Source of the DNA: Caulobacter soli
GTDB taxonomy: Bacteria; Pseudomonadota; Alphaproteobacteria; Caulobacterales; Caulobacteraceae
Assembly (NCBI RefSeq): GCF_011045195.1
Contig: NZ_CP049200.1
Location: 62,001 to 126,000 of the forward strand
Direction of reading: 5' to 3'
Length of the DNA: 64,000 nt
Made by a program: the position numbers and the translations under genes. The notes under the pieces are model-generated. The model searched no databases. It worked only from the letters and a program-made list of their open reading frames with translations, and was not told the origin of the DNA. How positions within the stretch are numbered: position 1 is the stretch's first letter; every line of letters starts with the position of its first letter. Shown here piece after piece: positions 27,888-37,320 of this stretch.

Positions 27888-30350
27888 CTATTTCGCGGCG
27901 GTGATCGAGAAGTCCTTGGGCGGCGAGCCGCTTTGCAGATTGCGGACGAAGAAGTTCCACATCCGCTGAACGACGTAGGGATCCCACATCTCGGCGTGGA
28001 CGTGGTTGGGCATGATGATCAGGTCGAACTCCTTGTTGGCCTTGGCCAGGGCGTCGGCCAGGGCCAGGGTTTGGGCCGGCGGGGCGTTTTCGTCGACGTC
28101 GCCCGCGGCGAGGGTCAAGGCGCCCTTCAGGTTGGGGGCCAGTTTGGTCAGGTCGGTGTCGGCGTAGTTGGTCGGCACCGCCTCGCCCGGCGTCGCCCCG
28201 GGGGCGTAGACGGGTTTGCCTTGGTAGACCTCCAGGGCGTTGCTGTAGAGCGCCGGCATCTGGTAGGGCCCGGCCACCGAGAAGGCGGCGTGGAAGGCCT
28301 CGGGGTGACGCAGCACGGCATTGGCCGAATAGTAGCCGCCGAACGACGCGCCGTAGATCCCGACCCGCGACAGGTCCAGTTCGGGGTTGCGCTCGGCCAG
28401 CTGCTTCATCGCGGCGATATGATCGGGGATGCCCGCGTCGGCGAAAGCCCCGTAGACGCTGTCGTGGAACGCCTTGTCGCGTCCGGCCGTGCCGCGCGCG
28501 TCGAGCACGAAGACGGCGAAGCCGAGCCGGGCCAGGGCGGCGGGCGCGGTGGCCGCGGTGTTGAACGCGCCCAGGAAGTTGTGGGGCACGGCCGAGACCT
28601 GGGGACCGTTATAGATGCCGTCGACCACCGGGATGCGTTGGCCGGACTTGCGGTTGGGCGGCCAGTAGATCACGCCGTAGAGATCGGTCTTGCCGTCCGC
28701 GGCCTTGACCGTGAAGGGTTCGGGCGGGACGTAACCCAGGGCGTCCAGCGCGGTCGTGTCGGCCGTCGCCAGACGCGTGACCTCGCGTCCGTCGCGCGTC
28801 GAGCGAATGACGCTGACTGGCGCCTTGCCGACCGTCGAGGCGGTGTCGACGAAATACTGGAAGTTGCTCGACACCGAGGACGGCGACACCTGCGCGCCCA
28901 TCAGCATGGCGAACAGACGGCTCGGCGCGGCGGCGACCGCGTGGTCCAGACCCGGCGGGGTCAGGCGCACGGGCGCGCCGCGATCGAGCGAGACGCGATA
29001 GAGCATCCGCTCATAGGGATTGCCCTCCCCGGCCTTCACGCTGCCAGTGTAATAGAGCTCGCGGCGCTTTTCATCGACGGCGATGACATCGAACACCACC
29101 GACGGACCGGGGGTGAGCAGACGCTTAAGACGCCCGGCCCCGTCATAGAGATAGAGATGGCCATAGCCGTCGCGCTCGGAGAACCAGACGACTTCCTTGC
29201 CGCCGCCAAGAACGCGCACGTTCGGGCCGTTATAGATGGCGACATTGGTCTGGGAATAGGTGCGCGCGGTGGGCTCGTCGATGATCGTGCGAACCGCTCC
29301 GCTGGCCGCGTCGATTTCGAGCAACGAGAGCGTCTTGTTGTCGGACGTGCTGCCCAGGGCGAAGATCTTGGATTGATCGCTCGACCACCAGTCCGCGCCG
29401 TCCTGCACGCCGACGATCAGCGCGGTGGGGACCTCGACCTTGCGCTTGGCGCCCGTCGCCACGTCGATCACGAAGTTTTCCGTGATGGTCTGGTTGACGT
29501 CGCCGAGCTGGGCGCGGCGAATGGCGTAGGCTACCGGCGCCATGCCCTTGTCGGGCACCGACTGCAGATAGGGATAGGCGCGCACGGCGCGTTCGTCGAT
29601 GCGCGGGACCAGCAGGCGGCTGGAATCCGGCGACCAGATCAGGCCGATCGGCGGCAGCTGCATGCCGTAGCGCTGAATGCGGACGGCCATCAGGCTGGCG
29701 TCCGACAGCTTGCCATAGCTGAGATAGGGCGCGCCATCGTCGGTCAGGGCGCGCTCGGCCCCGGTCTGGACGTCGCGGATCCACAGGTTGTCGGCCTTGC
29801 GGAAAGCGGCCCAGCGGCCGTCGGGCGAAAGGCTCTCGTTGAAGCGCGCCGCCGGCGGCTTGGCCGGGACGGCCGCGCCGGTCTGCGTCGTCCGGTCCCA
29901 GGTCAGGACGTGGGCCTTGGTGGTGATGGTGACTGTGCGGCGGTCAGGGCTGAACTGCAGATCGGCGACCGGCAGGCCGGAGGCGGCGGCGGTCTCGCCA
30001 GCCTTGGTCAGGGCGGCGGCCACGGCGGCGGCGTCGAAGGCCGGTTCGCTCTTGCCGCTGGCGGCGTCGACCAGGAGGAACTCCGAGCCGGCGGCCGCGT
30101 CACGCTGATACCAGGCCCACTGAGTGTCGCCGATCCAGTGCACGCTCGGCTTGCCGTTCTTGACCGCGGCCAGCAGGCGCGTCGGCATCAGTTTCGCCGC
30201 GGCCTGGTAGTCGGCCAGCGTCGGGCCGGTCTGGGCGAGCGCCGGCGCGCCGGCGCTCAGCAGCACGAACGAGGACACGCACAGGGCTCGGCGCAGGAGC
30301 CTTCCCATGCCCGGCGTTGTCGTCGATCTGGACTTTTCCTTAAGCATCAT
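27888..30350 (-). CDS. Exported S9 family peptidase (dipeptidyl-peptidase IV type)
   Basis: An 820-residue serine peptidase with an N-terminal signal peptide (hydrophobic run LCVSSFVLLSAGAPALAQ, cleavage near residue 39), so it acts in the periplasm. A beta-propeller DPP-IV N-domain (repeats such as SPDGRWAAFRKADNLW, GLIWSPDSSRLL, GYGHLYLYDGAG) precedes the catalytic hydrolase. The nucleophile is in GIYGASFGGYYSA, with Asp in LAAGDVDENAPP and His in MPNHVHAEMWD. It probably removes dipeptides from peptide N-termini. GGGGAGACATC precedes ATG 30350. The exact operator ATACAGTTCTGTAT lies 82 bases upstream. Confidence 0.93.
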   Translation of the reverse strand: MMLKEKSRSTTTPGMGRLLRRALCVSSFVLLSAGAPALAQTGPTLADYQAAAKLMPTRLLAAVKNGKPSVHWIGDTQWAWYQRDAAAGSEFLLVDAASGKSEPAFDAAAVAAALTKAGETAAASGLPVADLQFSPDRRTVTITTKAHVLTWDRTTQTGAAVPAKPPAARFNESLSPDGRWAAFRKADNLWIRDVQTGAERALTDDGAPYLSYGKLSDASLMAVRIQRYGMQLPPIGLIWSPDSSRLLVPRIDERAVRAYPYLQSVPDKGMAPVAYAIRRAQLGDVNQTITENFVIDVATGAKRKVEVPTALIVGVQDGADWWSSDQSKIFALGSTSDNKTLSLLEIDAASGAVRTIIDEPTARTYSQTNVAIYNGPNVRVLGGGKEVVWFSERDGYGHLYLYDGAGRLKRLLTPGPSVVFDVIAVDEKRRELYYTGSVKAGEGNPYERMLYRVSLDRGAPVRLTPPGLDHAVAAAPSRLFAMLMGAQVSPSSVSSNFQYFVDTASTVGKAPVSVIRSTRDGREVTRLATADTTALDALGYVPPEPFTVKAADGKTDLYGVIYWPPNRKSGQRIPVVDGIYNGPQVSAVPHNFLGAFNTAATAPAALARLGFAVFVLDARGTAGRDKAFHDSVYGAFADAGIPDHIAAMKQLAERNPELDLSRVGIYGASFGGYYSANAVLRHPEAFHAAFSVAGPYQMPALYSNALEVYQGKPVYAPGATPGEAVPTNYADTDLTKLAPNLKGALTLAAGDVDENAPPAQTLALADALAKANKEFDLIIMPNHVHAEMWDPYVVQRMWNFFVRNLQSGSPPKDFSITAAK

Positions 30351-30431
30351 GATGTCTCCCCGCGCGGCCCGTGCTGCGCCTCGCCGGTTCGTCCCGAGCA
30401 GGCTTGCCGCTTAAGCTTTGATGACAATTCC

Positions 30432-30445
30432 ATACAGTTCTGTAT
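30432..30445. promoter_or_regulatory. Operator palindrome ATACAGTTCTGTAT
   Basis: Exact match, nearer the minus-strand peptidase (start 30350). The 14 bases are identical to the site at 45001-45014 before the GGT-family gene, including the four spacer bases. Confidence 0.75.
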
Positions 30446-30559
30446 TTCGCAAGTCGGCAATTGCCGCCTCGCCCGCGGCGAGAAGGCGCCGGAGTTCGCA
30501 CGCTCAGGTGCTGTCCGCGCTGAGCCTGATCGAAGTATCTTGCGCGGGCGCGGATCTCA

Positions 30560-30573
30560 ATACACAAATGTAT
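30560..30573. promoter_or_regulatory. Operator palindrome ATACACAAATGTAT
   Basis: Exact match to ATACA-N4-TGTAT, 88 bases upstream of the plus-strand prolyl oligopeptidase start (30662). Confidence 0.7.
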
Positions 30574-30661
30574 CAAACGTCGTGGGAGAGACGCGGGGGC
30601 AATGACGGACGCCGGTTCGCCGCCCTCGATCCCATGTCGATCACAGGATGGGAGCTTTCAC

Positions 30662-32731
30662 ATGACGCGCATCGATTATCCGTCGACCCGCACGACCTCC
30701 GCGACCGACGAGCGCTGCGGCGTCGTCTTTCAGGATCCCTACCATTGGCTGGAGGAAGACACCCAGGAGGTCCGCGATTGGCAGCGCGCCCAGGCGACGC
30801 TCGCCAGCGATCATGTCCGCGCCTGGCCGCACTATGACGCGCTCAAGCAGAGCGTCGGCCGCTATCTTGGTTCGCGCTTTGGCGCGCCGCCCCGCGAGGC
30901 CAACGGCCTGTGGTTCCGCACCGAGGCGCCCGCGGGGACGACCCAGGCTTGCGTGCTCGTCGCCGACACGCTTCTGGGCGAGGGCCGGATCGTGTTCGAT
31001 CCGCGTTGGGAAAATCCGCAATCCCCGCCGTTCGTCTCGTGGATCGCCCCCTCGCCCGACGGCAAGGTTCTGGCCGTGGGCGTCTGCGCCGACGGCAGTG
31101 AAAACAACACCATACGCCTGATCGACGTCGATACCGCGACCTTGCGCGGCGACGCTCCGACCGAGCTGCTGATGGACAGCTGGCTGGGCGGCGTGCAGTG
31201 GCTGGGCGATTCCAGCGGGTTCTATTTCACCGGATTGACCGGCCCCAAGCACGCCTTTCGCCAGCAAGTCTTCCTTCACCGTCTTGGCGCTGCCGCGGCC
31301 GAGCCGATCCAGGTGCCGCTGCCGGCGGACTCCCAGGAATATCGGGGCGTCACCGTCTCGCGCTGCGGCCGCTGGGCGGTCCTCCACTATCGCCTTGGCA
31401 GCCCCGCTCCAGCGGCCCTGCTGGATCTCTCCGACCCATCCGGCGGCTGGCGGCCCTTCGTCTCCAAGCTTGAGGGCACCGTGGCCGGACTGGTGGTGGG
31501 CGACCGCTACATCGCGGCCACCGATGTGGGCGCGGCGCGCGGCAGGGTCGTGGCCATCCCTCTGGACAGCCCCACGCCGAACGATCCGGCCACCTGGGAG
31601 GTCCTGGTTCCCGAATCCGAATCGGTGGTGCGCAGCCTCAAGCTGGTCGGCGAGCATCTCTATGTGAACGAATTCGTCGACACCTACGCCCGCGTCAGCA
31701 TCGTCACCCTGGACGGCGCGCCGGTGGGCCAGGTGCCCCTGCCGGGCAAGGGGGCTATTTCGGAACTGCCGTTCCTGATCATGCATGTGTTCGGGGTGAC
31801 CGCGTCGGATCAGTTCCTGTTTGGCTTTTCCACCCTCACCAGCGCCTGGGGCGTCTACCTGCACAAGCCCGGGGCCGATCATGTCGAAACGGTCAAGGCG
31901 CCCGACGTCACGATCGAGAACGCCGTGATCGAGGACCATTGGGCGATATCGGCCGACGGGAGCCGGGTGCCCTACCATACCGTGCGGCTGGCCAGTGTTG
32001 ACGTCACCAAGCCGCAACCGACCCTGATCTACGCCTATGGCGGGTTCAACGCCCCCTGGCTTCCCCAGTTTCCAGGCCCGATGGCCGCCTTCGTCGCCGC
32101 GGGCGGCGTCTACGTCCACGGGCATCTCCGCGGCGGCGGCGAGCTGGGCCTGGACTGGTGGCGCGGCGGGAGCTTGAAGAACAAGCACAACGGCTATCTG
32201 GATCTCTACGCCATCGCCGAGGACCTGATCGCCAGCGACAGGACGACGCCTCAGCTTCTGGGCGTGACCGGCGGATCCAACGGCGGGTTGCTGGCCGGCG
32301 TGGCGATCACCCAGCGGCCGCACCTTTGGCGCGTCGCCATTCCGCGGGTTCCGCTCTTTGATGTCATCGGCGCGATGCGCGACGCCTATGGCCGCTACGT
32401 GATCGCGTTCGAGTTTGGCGATCCCGACGACGCGGACGAGGTGCGCCGCATGGCCAGCTTCTCGCCCTATCACCTGGTGAAGAAGGGCGTGACCTATCCG
32501 GCGGTCTTCATCGACGCGGGCGACACCGATCCGCGCTGCCCGCCGTGGCACGCGCGCAAGTTCGCCGCGCGGCTGCAGGCCGCTCAGGGCGGCGACGCGC
32601 CGATCCTCGTTCATATCTGGGAAAACGTCGGCCATGGGTGGGCCACGCCCAAGGACATCCAGATCGAGGAGAACACCGAATGGCTCGCCTTCGCCATGCA
32701 ATGCCTGGGCCTGACGCCGCCCGCGCCTTGA
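30662..32731 (+). CDS. Prolyl oligopeptidase (S9A), cytoplasmic
   Basis: A 689-residue S9A peptidase without signal peptide. ATG 30662 (MTRIDYPSTR) has GGGAGC upstream; ATG 30602 is a possible alternative. The N-terminal segment DPYHWLEEDTQEVRDWQRAQ is the S9A signature, followed by a seven-bladed propeller. The nucleophile is in GVTGGSNGGLLAG, Asp in DAGDTDPRCPPWHARK, and His in ENVGHGWATP. It cleaves short peptides after proline inside the cell. It is divergent from the exported DPP-type peptidase and carries its own operator. Confidence 0.93.
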   Translation: MTRIDYPSTRTTSATDERCGVVFQDPYHWLEEDTQEVRDWQRAQATLASDHVRAWPHYDALKQSVGRYLGSRFGAPPREANGLWFRTEAPAGTTQACVLVADTLLGEGRIVFDPRWENPQSPPFVSWIAPSPDGKVLAVGVCADGSENNTIRLIDVDTATLRGDAPTELLMDSWLGGVQWLGDSSGFYFTGLTGPKHAFRQQVFLHRLGAAAAEPIQVPLPADSQEYRGVTVSRCGRWAVLHYRLGSPAPAALLDLSDPSGGWRPFVSKLEGTVAGLVVGDRYIAATDVGAARGRVVAIPLDSPTPNDPATWEVLVPESESVVRSLKLVGEHLYVNEFVDTYARVSIVTLDGAPVGQVPLPGKGAISELPFLIMHVFGVTASDQFLFGFSTLTSAWGVYLHKPGADHVETVKAPDVTIENAVIEDHWAISADGSRVPYHTVRLASVDVTKPQPTLIYAYGGFNAPWLPQFPGPMAAFVAAGGVYVHGHLRGGGELGLDWWRGGSLKNKHNGYLDLYAIAEDLIASDRTTPQLLGVTGGSNGGLLAGVAITQRPHLWRVAIPRVPLFDVIGAMRDAYGRYVIAFEFGDPDDADEVRRMASFSPYHLVKKGVTYPAVFIDAGDTDPRCPPWHARKFAARLQAAQGGDAPILVHIWENVGHGWATPKDIQIEENTEWLAFAMQCLGLTPPAP

Positions 32732-32785
32732 TCCAGACCCGGTCGGCGATCGGATGTCGGCCGGGCCTTTGACCGTTCAGAACCT

Positions 32786-32816
32786 GGCCGACGAGCGGCG
32801 ACGCCGCTCGTCGGCC
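32786..32816. terminator. Perfect GC-rich hairpin before the S9C peptidase
   Basis: A 31-base palindrome (13 or more base pairs, 5-base loop) in the gap after the prolyl oligopeptidase, ending 16 bases before ATG 32833. No T-run follows. It is placed like the hairpin before mccB. Confidence 0.55.
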
Positions 32817-32832
32817 GCGCATGGGAGTTGAG

Positions 32833-34830
32833 ATGAAACCCGACGTTCGCGACACGCCGCGATTTGCCGATATCGAGCAGCGCTTCAGCAAGTGGCTAAG
32901 ACCCGGCCAGGGGGTCATCGCCGAACTGCTCGACGCGGCGGTTTCGCCCGTGGGCGATGTGGCCGTCGGCACGGCGGTCGTCTGCGACGCCCTGCGCGGC
33001 ATGCCTTCGACCCGGATCGTCCAGATCGATCTCGAAGACGGCGCGACGATGGTTCTAACGCACGGGCCCAATTCGGACCGCTCGCCCCGATGGTCCCCCG
33101 ACGGCGGGGCCATCGCCTTTCTCTCGGACCGAGATCAGCCCTTCCTCTTCCAGCCCTACATCCTGGACCTGCGCACCGGCGTGGAGCGGGCGATCGGCGG
33201 AATTCAGGGCTTTGTCGAGTATCTTCACTGGTCGGCCGACGGCCGGCGGCTGCTGTTGGGCGTCGCGGGCCTGGAGGCCGATCTGGCCGGCGCCCAGGGC
33301 GGCTTCTCGGTGGCTCAGCCGCAGGCCGACAAGGCCGATTGGATGCCGGAGATCGAGAGCGGCGTGGCCGCGGGCAGCTGGCGCAGCGCCTGGGTCTACG
33401 ATCTGACGACAGGCAAGGCCGTCCGCGTCTCGCCCGACGGCGTCAACATCTGGGAAGCGACGTGGTGCGGGCAAGAGGCCTTCGTGGCGATCTGTTCGGA
33501 CGCGCCCGGGGAGGAGGCCTGGTATCGGGCCGACTTGCGTCATTTCCCGCTCGACGGGCGGGCGGCGCGGACCCTGCTGGCGCCGTCCGATCAGTTGGGG
33601 TGGCTGTCGGCCGCGCCCTCGGGCTTGCGCGTCGCCGTCGTCGAGGCCGTCTGCAGCGACCGTACGATCGTCGCGGGCGACCTGCGGCTGATCGACGTCC
33701 AGTCCGGCGTTGTCCGCCGTCCCGGCGCCGAGGGCGGCGATGTGACCTCCACCGCCTGGCGGGGAGAAGATCATCTGCTGCTGACCGCCCTGAGAGGCCC
33801 TGAGAATCTCATCCTCCTGCACGACCGCCTCGTCGAGGCGACCCGGACGCTTTGGATCGGGCGCGACACCACGCCCGGCGGCCTGCGTTTTCCGGAGGTC
33901 TTCCCTCTGGGCTCCGACCCCGCGGACTGTCTTTTCCTGCGCGAAGGCTGGTTCGAACGACCGACCCTGATCGCCCTGCGCGCGGGCGAGGAACGCGAGG
34001 TCTGTCATTTTGGAAGCGACGCCCTGCAGCGGGACATCGAAGCTTTGGGGCAGGCCCGGTCCGTGAGCTGGCGGGCGCCGGACGGGCTCGATATTCACGG
34101 TTGGCTCCTCACTCCGCCCGGCGAGGGGCCGCATGGACTGGTGTTGAACATCCATGGCGGGCCGGTCTGGATGCTGCGGCCGCGATATCTGGGCAAGCAT
34201 TTCATGCACCAAGCCCTGCTGGCGGCCGGCTTGGCCGTTCTCGACGTCAATCCCCGCGGCTCGTCGGGCCGCGGACAGGCTTTCGCGCGCCAGGTGTTCG
34301 GCGACATGGGCGGCGCGGACACCCATGATTTTCTGTCAGGCCTCGACCATCTCGTCGCCGAAGGACTCGCCGATGCCAGACGTCTGGGCGTAACCGGCGG
34401 AAGCTATGGCGGCTACATGTCCTCTTGGCTGATCACTCAGGACCAGCGGTTCGCCGCGGCCGTGCCCGTCGCGCCGGTGACCAACTGGGTCAGCGAGCAT
34501 CTGACCTGTCATATCCCCTATTTCTGCGGGGTGTTCCTCGACGACGACATCGACAATGCGTCGGGAAAATACTTTACGCGCAGCCCCGTCCACTACGCTT
34601 CGCGCGTCACCACGCCAACGCTCAACATCTGCGGCGCCCTCGACAAGAACACGCCTCCGGGCCAGGCGCTGGAGTTCCACCACGCCCTGCTGCGCCAAGG
34701 GGTTGAATCCGCCTTGCTGACCTACCCTCAAGAAGGTCACGGCATAAGGCAGATGCCCGCGATCTTCGACTATCTGACGCGTCTGGTGGACTGGTTTGTC
34801 GATCACATGCCGGCTGATCGTCGCGCCTAG
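32833..34830 (+). CDS. S9C-type acylaminoacyl peptidase, copy 1
   Basis: A 665-residue cytoplasmic S9 peptidase starting at 32833 (MKPDVRDTPRFA) behind GGGAGTTGAG. The propeller blades contain SPRWSPDGGAIAFLSDRD and YLHWSADGRRLLLGV. The catalytic domain has LNIHGGPVW, VNPRGSSGRGQAFA, nucleophile GGSYGGYMSSWL, Asp in CGALDKNTPPGQA, and His in YPQEGHGIRQ. It is a close paralogue of the protein at 41962-43944, sharing segments such as ALDKNTPP. It removes N-terminal (acyl-)amino acids from peptides, and probably shares a promoter with the upstream prolyl oligopeptidase. Confidence 0.92.
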   Translation: MKPDVRDTPRFADIEQRFSKWLRPGQGVIAELLDAAVSPVGDVAVGTAVVCDALRGMPSTRIVQIDLEDGATMVLTHGPNSDRSPRWSPDGGAIAFLSDRDQPFLFQPYILDLRTGVERAIGGIQGFVEYLHWSADGRRLLLGVAGLEADLAGAQGGFSVAQPQADKADWMPEIESGVAAGSWRSAWVYDLTTGKAVRVSPDGVNIWEATWCGQEAFVAICSDAPGEEAWYRADLRHFPLDGRAARTLLAPSDQLGWLSAAPSGLRVAVVEAVCSDRTIVAGDLRLIDVQSGVVRRPGAEGGDVTSTAWRGEDHLLLTALRGPENLILLHDRLVEATRTLWIGRDTTPGGLRFPEVFPLGSDPADCLFLREGWFERPTLIALRAGEEREVCHFGSDALQRDIEALGQARSVSWRAPDGLDIHGWLLTPPGEGPHGLVLNIHGGPVWMLRPRYLGKHFMHQALLAAGLAVLDVNPRGSSGRGQAFARQVFGDMGGADTHDFLSGLDHLVAEGLADARRLGVTGGSYGGYMSSWLITQDQRFAAAVPVAPVTNWVSEHLTCHIPYFCGVFLDDDIDNASGKYFTRSPVHYASRVTTPTLNICGALDKNTPPGQALEFHHALLRQGVESALLTYPQEGHGIRQMPAIFDYLTRLVDWFVDHMPADRRA

Positions 34831-34840
34831 GCGGGTCGGG

Positions 34841-34865
34841 TTGGCGGACCGGAGAGATCCGCCAA
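34841..34865. terminator. Stem-loop after the S9C peptidase (convergent gap)
   Basis: TTGGCGGA (34841-34848) pairs with TCCGCCAA (34858-34865) around a nine-base loop, just after the peptidase stop. A second stem (34888-34894 with 34906-34912) follows. Between convergent genes these are likely transcription end structures, though neither has a T-run. Confidence 0.5.
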
Positions 34866-35016
34866 CGGTCGACCGGAAAAGGACGGCCGCCAGGCCAACG
34901 TGCGACCTGGCGACCGGAGTTTTCCAGATCGGGAGGCGATCCGGATCGGCGTGACAGCCGCCCCGCCGAGCCTGATCCGGCCTGGCCGCGCCGAGCGCGC
35001 ACGCCAGGCCGGGATG

Positions 35017-35889
35017 TCACGACGGGGTCGTCACGCCCTGTCGGGCCTGGGCGGCCATCAGCGTGTTGAGCATCAGGCAAGCGATGGTCATCGGCCCGAC
35101 ACCGCCCGGCACGGGCGTGATGGCCCCGGCGACCTTGCTGACTTCGTCGAAGGCGACGTCTCCGACCAGCCGCGAGCCGCCGTCGGCCGTGGCCACCCGG
35201 TTGATGCCGACGTCGATGACGATGGCGCGCGGCTTGACCCAATCGGCCCTGACCAGCTCCGGCTTGCCCACCGCGGTCACCAGGATGTCGGCGCCCCGGC
35301 ACAGGAATGGCGTGTCGCGCGTATGGATATGGGCGACCGTGACCGTCGCCCGCTCGGCCAGCAGCAGCGCCGCCATCGGTTTGCCGACGATGTTGGAACT
35401 GCCCAGCACCACGGCGTTCATGCCCGTCAGGTCCGGCGCGACGGACTTGATCAGCATCATGCACCCCAGCGGGGTGCATGGGGTCAGAGCGTTGACGCCG
35501 CCCTGCGAAACCTTGCCGGCGTTCAGGGCGTGCAGGCCGTCGACGTCCTTGTCCGGATCGATCGCCGCCATGACCCGCAGGGTGTTGACCTGATCGGGCA
35601 ACGGCAGCTGCACCAGGATGCCGTCAATGTCGGCGGCGGCGTTGAAGGCGGCGACTTGGCTGAGGATCTCCGCCTCGGTGACGTCGGTGGAAAACCGCGC
35701 GATGCGGTTTTCGAAGCCGACCTCGGCCGCCCGCTTGAGCTTGCTGCGGACATAGACGTGACTGGCCGGATCGTCGCCGACCAGGATCACCGCCAGTCCT
35801 GGCGGCCGCCCCAGACGGTTGGCCTTGTCGCGCACCTCGGCGATCAGCGACTGGGCCATCGCCGTTCCGTCGATCCTGAGCGCGGTCAT
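35017..35889 (-). CDS. folD: Bifunctional methylenetetrahydrofolate dehydrogenase/cyclohydrolase
   Basis: A 290-residue FolD homologue converting 5,10-methylene-THF to 10-formyl-THF. The catalytic Lys is in YVRSKLKRAAEVG near residue 52, with DGILVQLPLP, KDVDGLHALNAGK, NALTPCTPLG and ITPVPGGVGPMTIACLM. The usual GRSxIVGKP nucleotide-binding motif reads GSSNIVGKP here, so the Arg generally linked to NADP binding is Ser; cofactor preference may differ. As last gene after soxBDAG-purU it would process the one-carbon unit released from sarcosine. It is likely a specialised copy. Confidence 0.94.
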   Translation of the reverse strand: MTALRIDGTAMAQSLIAEVRDKANRLGRPPGLAVILVGDDPASHVYVRSKLKRAAEVGFENRIARFSTDVTEAEILSQVAAFNAAADIDGILVQLPLPDQVNTLRVMAAIDPDKDVDGLHALNAGKVSQGGVNALTPCTPLGCMMLIKSVAPDLTGMNAVVLGSSNIVGKPMAALLLAERATVTVAHIHTRDTPFLCRGADILVTAVGKPELVRADWVKPRAIVIDVGINRVATADGGSRLVGDVAFDEVSKVAGAITPVPGGVGPMTIACLMLNTLMAAQARQGVTTPS

Positions 35890-35923
35890 GTTCCCGGCCT
35901 CGCCGGAAGATTTCGCTCGCTCA

Positions 35924-36784
35924 TCAGCTGAACACCACCGTGCGCTGACCGTTGATGCTGACGCGATGCTCGACATGCCAGGTCACCGCGCGGGCCAGCA
36001 CCGCGCATTCGATGTCTTGGCCGATGGTCACCAGGTTCGCCGCGGACTTGGCGTGGCTGACGCGCTCCACGCCCTGTTCGATGATCGGGCCTTCGTCCAG
36101 GTCGGTCGTCACATAGTGCGCCGTGGCGCCGATGATCTTCACGCCGCGAGCATGGGCCTGGTGATAGGGCTTGGCCCCCTTGAAGCTGGGCAGGAAGGAG
36201 TGATGGATGTTGATGCAGCGACCGGCGAGCGCCGCGCACATCTCCTCCGACAGGATCTGCATGTAGCGGGCCAGCACCACCAGATCGACCTGCAGGTCCT
36301 CGACCAGTTGCAGGAACTGTTGCTCCTGCGGCCGCTTGTTCCCCTTCTCGACCGGCAGGTGGTGATAGGGCAGTCCGCTCCATTCGACGAAAGAGCGCAT
36401 GTCGTCGTGATTGGACACCACCCCGACGATGTCGACCGGCAGCAAACCGGCGCGCCAGCGGTGCAGCAGGTCGAACAGGCAGTGGCCAAATTTGGAGACC
36501 GCGATCAGGACCTTGGGCCGTTGGCGCATGTCAAACAGCTTCCACTCGATCTGGAAGCGATCGGCCACGGCAAGGAACGCCTCGCCCAACCGAGCCAGGT
36601 CGAACGCCGACTCGCTTTCCGGCGCGAAGGTGGTGCGCATGAAGAACCGGCCCGTCTCCTGATCGAGAAACTGGTGGGACTCTTCGATCGAGCAGCGGTT
36701 TTGGGCCAGAAAGCCGGACACCGCGGCCACGACGCCGAGCGTGTCGGGGCATTTGACGAGCATCACATAGGGCGTAGCGGTCAT
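35924..36784 (-). CDS. purU: Formyltetrahydrofolate deformylase
   Basis: A 286-residue enzyme hydrolysing 10-formyl-THF to formate and THF. An N-terminal ACT domain (MLVKCPDTLGVVAAVSGFLA; CSIEESHQFLDQETGRFFMR) precedes the formyltransferase-like domain (VLIAVSKFGHCLFDLLHRW; NIHHSFLPSFKGAKPYHQA; GATAHYVTTDLDEGPII, with the catalytic Asn, His and Asp). ATG 36784 overlaps the soxG stop. Together with FolD it can dispose of surplus one-carbon units from sarcosine oxidation and regenerate THF. Confidence 0.95.
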   Translation of the reverse strand: MTATPYVMLVKCPDTLGVVAAVSGFLAQNRCSIEESHQFLDQETGRFFMRTTFAPESESAFDLARLGEAFLAVADRFQIEWKLFDMRQRPKVLIAVSKFGHCLFDLLHRWRAGLLPVDIVGVVSNHDDMRSFVEWSGLPYHHLPVEKGNKRPQEQQFLQLVEDLQVDLVVLARYMQILSEEMCAALAGRCINIHHSFLPSFKGAKPYHQAHARGVKIIGATAHYVTTDLDEGPIIEQGVERVSHAKSAANLVTIGQDIECAVLARAVTWHVEHRVSINGQRTVVFS

Positions 36785-37320
36785 GGAATGAACTCCTGGG
36801 CGGCCTGGAGGAACCAGGCCCGCAGATGGCCGGCGAAACTCGCATCGGCCACGATGTCGAAGGTGGAGATCGCCGGCTGGGCGACGAGAAGAACGGGCGC
36901 CTGGGTCAGAAGCGACTGGGCGCAGTGAAGACCGGTCATCACGCTGGGATGAGTGTCCAGGCTGCAGCCCTTGGCGATCACCGCCCGGCTGGCCGAACCT
37001 GAAATTCGCCACAGGCGGCGGCCGGCCGAGACGTCCGACAGGTGATGAAGCCGACCCGAACAGGCTTGCGCGACCTGGTCGGCGACCTGGTCGGCGGGCG
37101 CGAACAGCGCCCACTCGCCGGGCGCCAGACAGGCCACGCGGAAGCCGACCTCCACGATGGTGTTGGGCGCGAGCGGCCACGGGGCGCCGAAGGCCGCGCC
37201 CAAGGGCGCGGCGGCCTCGACGTCATCGCGCGGCACGCGAAGGATCGAAAGCGACACCGCCGACTCGACAATGAAAAGGTCGGGTCTTCGCAGGGACCAG
37301 GGCGCACGGACCTCAGCCAT
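36781..37320 (-). CDS. soxG: Sarcosine oxidase gamma subunit
   Basis: A 179-residue subunit of heterotetrameric sarcosine oxidase. ATG 37320 (MAEVRAPWSL) overlaps the soxA end by eight bases. Visible features include VACLAPGEWALFAP, DVSAGRRLWRISGSASRAVIAKGCSLD and FDIVADASFAGHLRAWFLQAA, which follow the gamma-subunit pattern. It has no cofactor motif; in the known complex it is structural and resembles part of the GcvT fold. Position after soxA supports the call. Confidence 0.88.
   Translation of the reverse strand: MAEVRAPWSLRRPDLFIVESAVSLSILRVPRDDVEAAAPLGAAFGAPWPLAPNTIVEVGFRVACLAPGEWALFAPADQVADQVAQACSGRLHHLSDVSAGRRLWRISGSASRAVIAKGCSLDTHPSVMTGLHCAQSLLTQAPVLLVAQPAISTFDIVADASFAGHLRAWFLQAAQEFIP

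Larger units (their letters stand above)
30351..30661. promoter_or_regulatory. Divergent control region with two operators
   Basis: This 311-base gap separates divergent S9 peptidase genes (starts 30350 and 30662). It holds two exact ATACA-N4-TGTAT palindromes, one nearer each gene, 128 bp apart. Each gene probably has its own promoter and operator; looping between them is possible. Confidence 0.65.

Noticed and set aside
27888..34830. Lasso-peptide isopeptidase locus, since S9 peptidases and TonB receptors occur together in such clusters
   Set aside because: No precursor peptide, B-type protease or asparagine-synthetase-like cyclase is present, and the S9 proteins match ordinary DPP, prolyl and acylaminoacyl types.
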